A stretch of 31,356 nt of DNA from assembly GCF_934754915.1 (NCBI RefSeq), contig NZ_CAKVKB010000035.1, positions 1-31,356 of the forward strand, written 5' to 3'. The stretch comes from an uncultured Clostridium sp. (GTDB taxonomy: Bacteria; Bacillota; Clostridia; Clostridiales; Clostridiaceae). Of the stretch, positions 26,953 through 31,356 are shown one piece after another. How positions within the stretch are numbered: the first letter of the stretch is position 1; the number at the start of each line of letters is the position of its first letter. Position numbers and translations under genes: made by a program. Under the pieces are notes generated by a model. It saw only the letters and a list, made by a program, of their open reading frames with translations. It was not told the origin of the DNA and searched no databases.

Positions 26953-29145
26953 ATGTTTGAATATTATGAAAAGCTGTTTCCACCCAATTTAAGATATAAA
27001 GCATATGAAAATGATAATGAGCATATTGGTGACAGGATAAAACTGCTGGATATGAAGATATATGATCTTCTGTTAGATGAAAAAGAAAAGATGGCTGAAG
27101 AGGATGATTTCATAAATGATTTTATTATGAGATATGAAGAAATAAAATTATTAAGTCAGGAGAAAAAAGAGAGAATTCGAATTTTAGAATTTTTAGATGA
27201 ATATATAAAAGATAGAGAGGAAGCATCACAATTTGCTAAACGTGAACTCACAGTGATTCAGATAGAAAAAACTTTCAACATGAGCCAATTTTTAAAGACA
27301 TGTCTTATGATGTCATTAGCTTATGAAATAAATAAGAAATATAGGAGTATTTTTGCATATATAAATGAAGATAAAGCAATGAATTATCCTAATGCGTATA
27401 TTGCAATAAAATTGTGCAGCATATCAAATGAGGTTTATAATGAAATAGTTCCATATATGTCAGAACTTAAAAATATAAAGGAATACATATTTGAAGATAA
27501 GAATGATATGTTATTTCAGGAAAAGAATGATATTGTCCAGCCGTTAAGACTTAATGAAAAATTTCAAAAAGTACTTATTAAATCTGAAAATGTAAGATAT
27601 AAAATTCCTTATTATTTTGATTTATTCAAATATGAAGATAAATTGAGTGAATTGGAATTTAATCAAGATATAAAGGAGAATATAGTTAAAATATCATCAG
27701 AAGCAGAAAAATATATTTGTTATAGAATATATGAAAAGGCTAAGATAGTATTCTTAAAAGGCCCTGAAGGAGCTGGAAAAAGATTTTATATACGTCATGC
27801 TTTAAAGGAATTAAATAGAAATGTATTATTTATTGATGTATCTATATTTATAAATCAAAAAGAAGAAATGGAAGAATTGAAAAAAGACATATTAAGAGTG
27901 TGTCTTGCTGAAAATGCCATACCATGTTTAAATGGACTCCACAAGTTCTATCAATTAGAAAAAGAATCTTCATGGATGATATATTCTCTTCTTATGGATA
28001 TTAAAAATATAACAGATTTGATATTTATAACTTCAGAAGAAGAAATTTATGAAATGAGCTATGCTGATTATTTTGATATAATAATGATTGATATAGAAAA
28101 TCCTCCATTAAGCATAAGAAAGACTTATTTAGAAAACTGCATGGCAGAAAAAGGATTAACAACAGATGCTGATATAAGAGTACTTTTGAATAAGTTTTCT
28201 TTTACTCCTGGACAGATAAAACAGGCAGTAGAGCATTTGAAAAATATTTCAGGTATAAATCAGTCTGATGATATAAGTGAAGAAAATGTATATGAAACCT
28301 TTAATGACCTTGCATTCAACAAGCTTTCAAATCTGGCAAAACTCATTAAGCCTATATATAAGTGGGATGATCTGGTCTTAAAGAAGGAACAGAAAGATAT
28401 ATTAAGACAGGCTTGCAATCATATACAATATAAAAATATTGTATATGAAGAATGGGGATTCAATAAGAAAAGGGCATATGGAAATGGTGTGTGTGTACTG
28501 TTTACAGGTTCTCCAGGAACAGGTAAAACCATGGCAGCACAGGTTGTGGCACATGCTTTAAATATAAATATGTATAAAGTTGACTTATCACAGATAACAA
28601 GTAAATACATAGGCGAAACTGAGAAAAACCTAAAAAAGCTTTTTGATGAAGCAAAAAAGAGTAATTCTCTTCTTTTCTTTGATGAAGCAGATACTATATT
28701 TGGAAAAAGAACAGAAGTAAAGGATTCTCATGACAGGCATGCTAATATGGATGCAGCATATCTTCTTCAAAAAATAGAGGAATATGAAGGAATAAGCATA
28801 TTGGCTACAAATTACATACAGAATATTGATGAAGCATTTATAAGAAGAATATCATTCATAATAAGATTTTCAATGCCAGAGGTTAGTGAGAGAAAGGAAA
28901 TATGGCAGAAGTCATTTCCAGATACAATTCCTGTGGAAAGAGCAATAGATTTTGATTTTCTTGCTTCTAAATTTCAACTTTCAGGAAGCAACATAAAGAA
29001 TATAGCCCTTCATAGTGCTTTTTTAGCAGCATCAAATAATGAGGGAATAAGTATGAAACATATAATAAATGCTATAAGGACTGAATATCTGAAAGTTAAT
29101 AAAATTCTGCTTAAAGAAGATTTGGGACCATATTTTGAAGAGTAA
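26953..29145 (+). CDS. AAA+ ATPase of the CIS (Afp15/Pvc15-like)
   Basis: The 730-residue product has two AAA+ modules, as in the family. The first (about 240-430) has a degraded Walker A, GPEGAGKR, without Ser/Thr, and no clear Walker B, so it probably does not hydrolyse ATP. The second (about 470-720) is intact: Walker A GSPGTGKT (519-526), Walker B LLFFDEAD (573-580), sensor 1 Asn in ATN (620) and a paired Arg finger RRISF (631-632). The N-terminal 200 residues are helical. GGAG lies eight bases before ATG 26953. Pvc15 is needed for assembly or stability of the related PVC particles. Its position after the envelope genes ties those genes to the injector cluster. Confidence 0.92.
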   Translation: MFEYYEKLFPPNLRYKAYENDNEHIGDRIKLLDMKIYDLLLDEKEKMAEEDDFINDFIMRYEEIKLLSQEKKERIRILEFLDEYIKDREEASQFAKRELTVIQIEKTFNMSQFLKTCLMMSLAYEINKKYRSIFAYINEDKAMNYPNAYIAIKLCSISNEVYNEIVPYMSELKNIKEYIFEDKNDMLFQEKNDIVQPLRLNEKFQKVLIKSENVRYKIPYYFDLFKYEDKLSELEFNQDIKENIVKISSEAEKYICYRIYEKAKIVFLKGPEGAGKRFYIRHALKELNRNVLFIDVSIFINQKEEMEELKKDILRVCLAENAIPCLNGLHKFYQLEKESSWMIYSLLMDIKNITDLIFITSEEEIYEMSYADYFDIIMIDIENPPLSIRKTYLENCMAEKGLTTDADIRVLLNKFSFTPGQIKQAVEHLKNISGINQSDDISEENVYETFNDLAFNKLSNLAKLIKPIYKWDDLVLKKEQKDILRQACNHIQYKNIVYEEWGFNKKRAYGNGVCVLFTGSPGTGKTMAAQVVAHALNINMYKVDLSQITSKYIGETEKNLKKLFDEAKKSNSLLFFDEADTIFGKRTEVKDSHDRHANMDAAYLLQKIEEYEGISILATNYIQNIDEAFIRRISFIIRFSMPEVSERKEIWQKSFPDTIPVERAIDFDFLASKFQLSGSNIKNIALHSAFLAASNNEGISMKHIINAIRTEYLKVNKILLKEDLGPYFEE

Positions 29146-29156
29146 AGGTGATAAAG

Positions 29157-29675
29157 ATGTTAGATAATACAGTTATATATACAAAAAGGCTTGAAGAAAG
29201 ACCTATGAATATAGATGATTTTCAGGTTCTATATGAAAATTATGATAAAGATGCAGAATATTATATGGACTTGTTTCCAGCAGGGAATGAAGAAAAACTT
29301 AGAGATTTTATTGAACTATGTATAAAGGAAATGAAAGAAGAAACAGACCTACATTTAATTATAAATGATAAAATTACTAAGAAATTTATAGGATATATAG
29401 GAATATATTATCTCAAAGAAAATGCACCTGAGATAGGAATATGGATTAATAAAGAAAGTCAACATTGTGGATATGGAAAAGAGGCTATGGAATCAGTAAT
29501 TAAATGGATTGATGATAATTATAAATTTTCATATATGAGATATCCAGTAGATAAAGATAATATATTCAGCAGAAAACTACCAGAATATTTCAATGGAAAA
29601 ATAGAAAAGGAATATTCATTAAAAAGCTGTTCTGGAAGAACTCTTAATTTAGTTGAATACTGGATTAAGAAATAA
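29157..29675 (+). CDS. GNAT N-acetyltransferase, RimJ/RimL-like
   Basis: The product is 172 residues from ATG 29157. AAAGGTGAT (29144-29152) is a normal distance upstream, and the in-frame GTG at 29148 lies inside it. The start is only 11 bases after the ATPase stop, so translation is probably coupled. The acetyl-CoA motif appears as IGIWINKESQHCGYGKEAM (about 99-117), with the Q/R-x-x-G-x-G/A pattern present. The N-terminal ITDDF-like opening and YIGIYYLKE strand fit the RimJ/RimL type. The substrate is unknown. It could modify a CIS part or be a passenger; it has no membrane segment. Confidence 0.82.
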   Translation: MLDNTVIYTKRLEERPMNIDDFQVLYENYDKDAEYYMDLFPAGNEEKLRDFIELCIKEMKEETDLHLIINDKITKKFIGYIGIYYLKENAPEIGIWINKESQHCGYGKEAMESVIKWIDDNYKFSYMRYPVDKDNIFSRKLPEYFNGKIEKEYSLKSCSGRTLNLVEYWIKK

Positions 29676-29795
29676 CAAAAATGTTTTATCATTAATGTTA
29701 ATATGTGTTAACAAGTTTAATTTTCCCTTAAAATAATGAGCAGCCTATTATTTGATTAGTAATAAAGATACAAATAAGTTTTGAATTTTTGACAA

Positions 29796-29824
29796 TTGAA
29801 AGATTTATACAAATGGTTTATTAT
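29796..29824 (+). promoter_or_regulatory. Candidate sigma-A promoter
   Basis: TTGAAA (29796-29801) and TATTAT (29819-29824) are separated by 17 bases; each differs from consensus by one base. Transcription would begin near 29831 and give a leader of about 390 bases before the dehydrogenase. Chance matches are common in DNA this AT-rich. Confidence 0.35.
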
Positions 29825-29960
29825 TATAAGATGAAACATAGTTAAATAAGTTTGAATTGGTAAAGATAAAATTTAATTTTTTAGAATCAACAAAATTAAG
29901 ATATAAAGAAATTTGAAGCATTTGACAATAATAATTTTATAGAATTTTAGACTATATAGA

Positions 29961-30018
29961 TTCTAATTAACAATGTACAGTGGAAAATTAAGGATGAAGT
30001 TTTTTCAAGATTTCTTTA
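29961..30018 (-). repeat. Dispersed intergenic repeat, copy 3 (reversed)
   Basis: Read on the minus strand it begins TAAAGAAATCTTGAAAAAAC, then TTAATTTTCCACTGTACATTG, matching the motif order of copies 1 and 2. It is the only inverted copy in the window. Confidence 0.5.
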
Positions 30019-30223
30019 ATTATTATGTAGTTTTATTATTGAAACATGTATATTTTTCCCAAATAACAAATAATTTCATCGTACATACATTTATGAACAG
30101 ATTAAAGGAATTATATACTTTAGATACACCTATTGAAGCATGAATTGCTAATTAGAATATATGTAATGAAATAGTTTATATAATTATTTATGTTGTCAAT
30201 TAAAAAGGGGTGCGTGTAAAACA

Positions 30224-31057
30224 ATGAAAATAGTAGTAGTAGGTTTAGGGGTAATTGGGGGATCATTTACCATGGCATTAAAAAGAGCAGGATTTGATGA
30301 AGTGTATGGTATTGATATAAATGAAGAGTCATTAGAAAAAGCAAAAAAACAAGGATTAATAAAGGAAGGTTTTACAAGTGGTGATGAGATTATAAAAGAT
30401 GCAGATCTGATAATAATTTCTTTATATCCTAGACTTGTAAAAAAATTCATATTGGATAATAAGAACAATTTTAAGGATGGTGCAGTTATAACTGATGCTA
30501 CAGGAATTAAAAAGCTATTTATAGAAGACGTAGTTAATATACTGCCTCCAAATATAGATTTTGTTTTTGGACATCCTATGGCTGGAAGAGAAAAGAAAGG
30601 CATAGATTTTGCAAGTGCTGATGTATTTAAAGGTGCAAATTACATCATAACTCCAGTTGATAGAAATAAACCTGAAAATCTTGATTTAATAGAAAATTTG
30701 GTATATAAATTAGGATTTAAGAGGGTTAGAAGAATAACTCCAGAATATCATGATGAAATGATAGGATATACAAGTCAGCTTCCACATACTCTTGCAGTTG
30801 CACTTGTTAATAGTGACATAGAAGGAAGAGAAACAGGAAGTTTTATAGGAGATAGTTATAGAGATTTAACAAGAATAGCAAATATAAATGAAGACTTATG
30901 GAGTGAGTTATTTCTTGGAAATAAAGAAAATCTGTTAAAATCTATAGAAAATTTTGAGGTAGAACTGGATAAGATTAAAGATGCTATAAGAGATGATGAT
31001 AAGGAAACTTTAAAGAAATTATTCATTAAATCTACTGAAAGAAGAGAAAAACTATAA
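30224..31057 (+). CDS. tyrA: Prephenate dehydrogenase
   Basis: This 277-residue protein converts prephenate to 4-hydroxyphenylpyruvate with NAD(P) in tyrosine synthesis, in the cytoplasm. The N-terminal Rossmann motif VGLGVIGGSFTMALKRAG (about 5-22) binds the cofactor, and FGHPMAGREKKG (about 112-123) has the conserved His-Pro-Met-Ala-Gly. SQLPHTLAVAL (about 188-198) matches the family's second conserved block. Length fits the single-domain enzyme without an ACT or chorismate mutase fusion. AAGGGGTG lies about 11 bases before ATG 30224. It is probably not part of the injector cluster. Arogenate dehydrogenase activity is the main alternative. Confidence 0.88.
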   Translation: MKIVVVGLGVIGGSFTMALKRAGFDEVYGIDINEESLEKAKKQGLIKEGFTSGDEIIKDADLIIISLYPRLVKKFILDNKNNFKDGAVITDATGIKKLFIEDVVNILPPNIDFVFGHPMAGREKKGIDFASADVFKGANYIITPVDRNKPENLDLIENLVYKLGFKRVRRITPEYHDEMIGYTSQLPHTLAVALVNSDIEGRETGSFIGDSYRDLTRIANINEDLWSELFLGNKENLLKSIENFEVELDKIKDAIRDDDKETLKKLFIKSTERREKL

Positions 31058-31146
31058 ATTTAAAAAAATATATTCTTTTTATCAATGATATATGTTGCAA
31101 TATTAAAATTATATCTAAAACTTATATAACAAAGTATAAAAATATC

Positions 31147-31183
31147 AAAGAAACATTGAAAAGATTTCGCTGTCAATTGCAAT
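31147..31183 (+). repeat. Dispersed intergenic repeat, copy 4
   Basis: AAAGAAACATTGAAAAGATT followed by TGTCAATTGCAAT matches the order of copies 1 and 2 but lacks the second TTGTCAATT half. Confidence 0.5.
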
Positions 31184-31247
31184 ATATAGAGAATATTTAA
31201 AAGGTTTAGTTCAAAATAATTTAATTTTATTATTTAGAAAATACATT

Positions 31248-31314
31248 AAAACTGTTCTGCAAAATTAATGTTTACTATTTTTTATGGTCAAGCTATTTGC
31301 AGCAACAGTTTTTT
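31248..31314. terminator. Long inverted repeat with T-run, candidate terminator
   Basis: AAAACTGTTCTGCAAA (31248-31263) pairs with TTTGCAGCAACAGTTTT (31296-31312) over 16 base pairs with one bulged base. The right arm runs into TTTTTT. The loop is 32 bases, longer than usual for an intrinsic terminator, but the A-run on the left would also allow ending of transcription from the other strand. Confidence 0.45.
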
Positions 31315-31356
31315 GTTTTATATTGTGTTGTAAATAACAAAAACAGAGTTTTTAAA

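Larger units (their letters stand above)
29676..30223. other. Non-coding gap of 548 bases
   Basis: No supported gene is seen. The gap contains a candidate promoter (29796-29824), a reversed copy of the dispersed repeat (29961-30018), further fragments of the same motif family (about 30138-30160 and 30191-30200), and the ribosome site of the next gene. I looked for a T-box signature before the tyrosine-pathway gene and saw none. The base composition is extremely AT-rich throughout. Confidence 0.6.
31058..31356. other. Non-coding 3' flank
   Basis: About 299 bases without a supported gene follow the dehydrogenase. They contain copy 4 of the dispersed repeat and a long inverted repeat followed by Ts. 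Confidence 0.6.

Noticed and set aside
29676..30223. T-box or other amino-acid leader before the prephenate dehydrogenase gene
   Set aside because: No T-box core sequence, no leader peptide rich in Tyr or Phe, and no strong hairpin with a T-run just before the gene were seen.

Overview
The window is about 31 kb of very AT-rich DNA, with heavy use of AGA, ATA and AAA codons, strong purine-rich ribosome sites, and every recognisable gene on the plus strand. This suggests a low-GC Firmicute, most probably Clostridium in the broad sense; that assignment is inferred from composition and gene style only.

Region 1 (1-12806) is the tail-tip half of a phage-tail-like contractile injection system (CIS) of the eCIS/Afp-PVC type. 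It holds a very long repetitive coiled-coil-like protein in the tape-measure position (open at the left edge), a LysM-type tube-end protein, separate gpD/gp27-like hub and gpV/gp5-like spike genes, a gp25 sheath-initiator homologue, two related baseplate-J-like wedge proteins and a gpI-like protein. The sheath and inner-tube genes are not here and should lie upstream of base 1.

Region 2 (12974-19139) carries CIS accessory genes: a conserved but uncharacterised protein ending in an Ig-like domain, a membrane-anchored protein that looks like a pseudokinase, a membrane-anchored protein with about 15 MORN-type repeats, the DUF4255 cap protein, a beta-rich unknown, and a DUF4280 PAAR-like tip. The two adjacent single-pass membrane proteins are the most unusual part. 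They suggest an assembly docked to the cell's own membrane rather than released freely.

Region 3 (19196-26606) is a tight three-gene set of envelope genes lying between the CIS tip gene and the CIS ATPase gene. It has a DUF2156 lysyl-phosphatidylglycerol-synthase-like transferase and two very large receptors built from shared extracellular modules. One receptor ends in HAMP plus a class III cyclase-like domain lacking its catalytic residues; the other ends in a complete major facilitator transporter.

Region 4 (26953-31057) holds the Pvc15-like AAA+ ATPase, a closely coupled GNAT acetyltransferase and, after a 548-base gap, a prephenate dehydrogenase that is probably chromosomal flank. The gaps around regions 2 and 4 contain at least four degenerate copies of a dispersed intergenic repeat.

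Working model (inference): regions 1, 2 and 4 build a contractile injector, the membrane proteins of region 2 hold it to the envelope, and the receptors of region 3 sense an envelope or extracellular signal. No obvious effector, tail fibre or classical Afp14 tape measure is visible.
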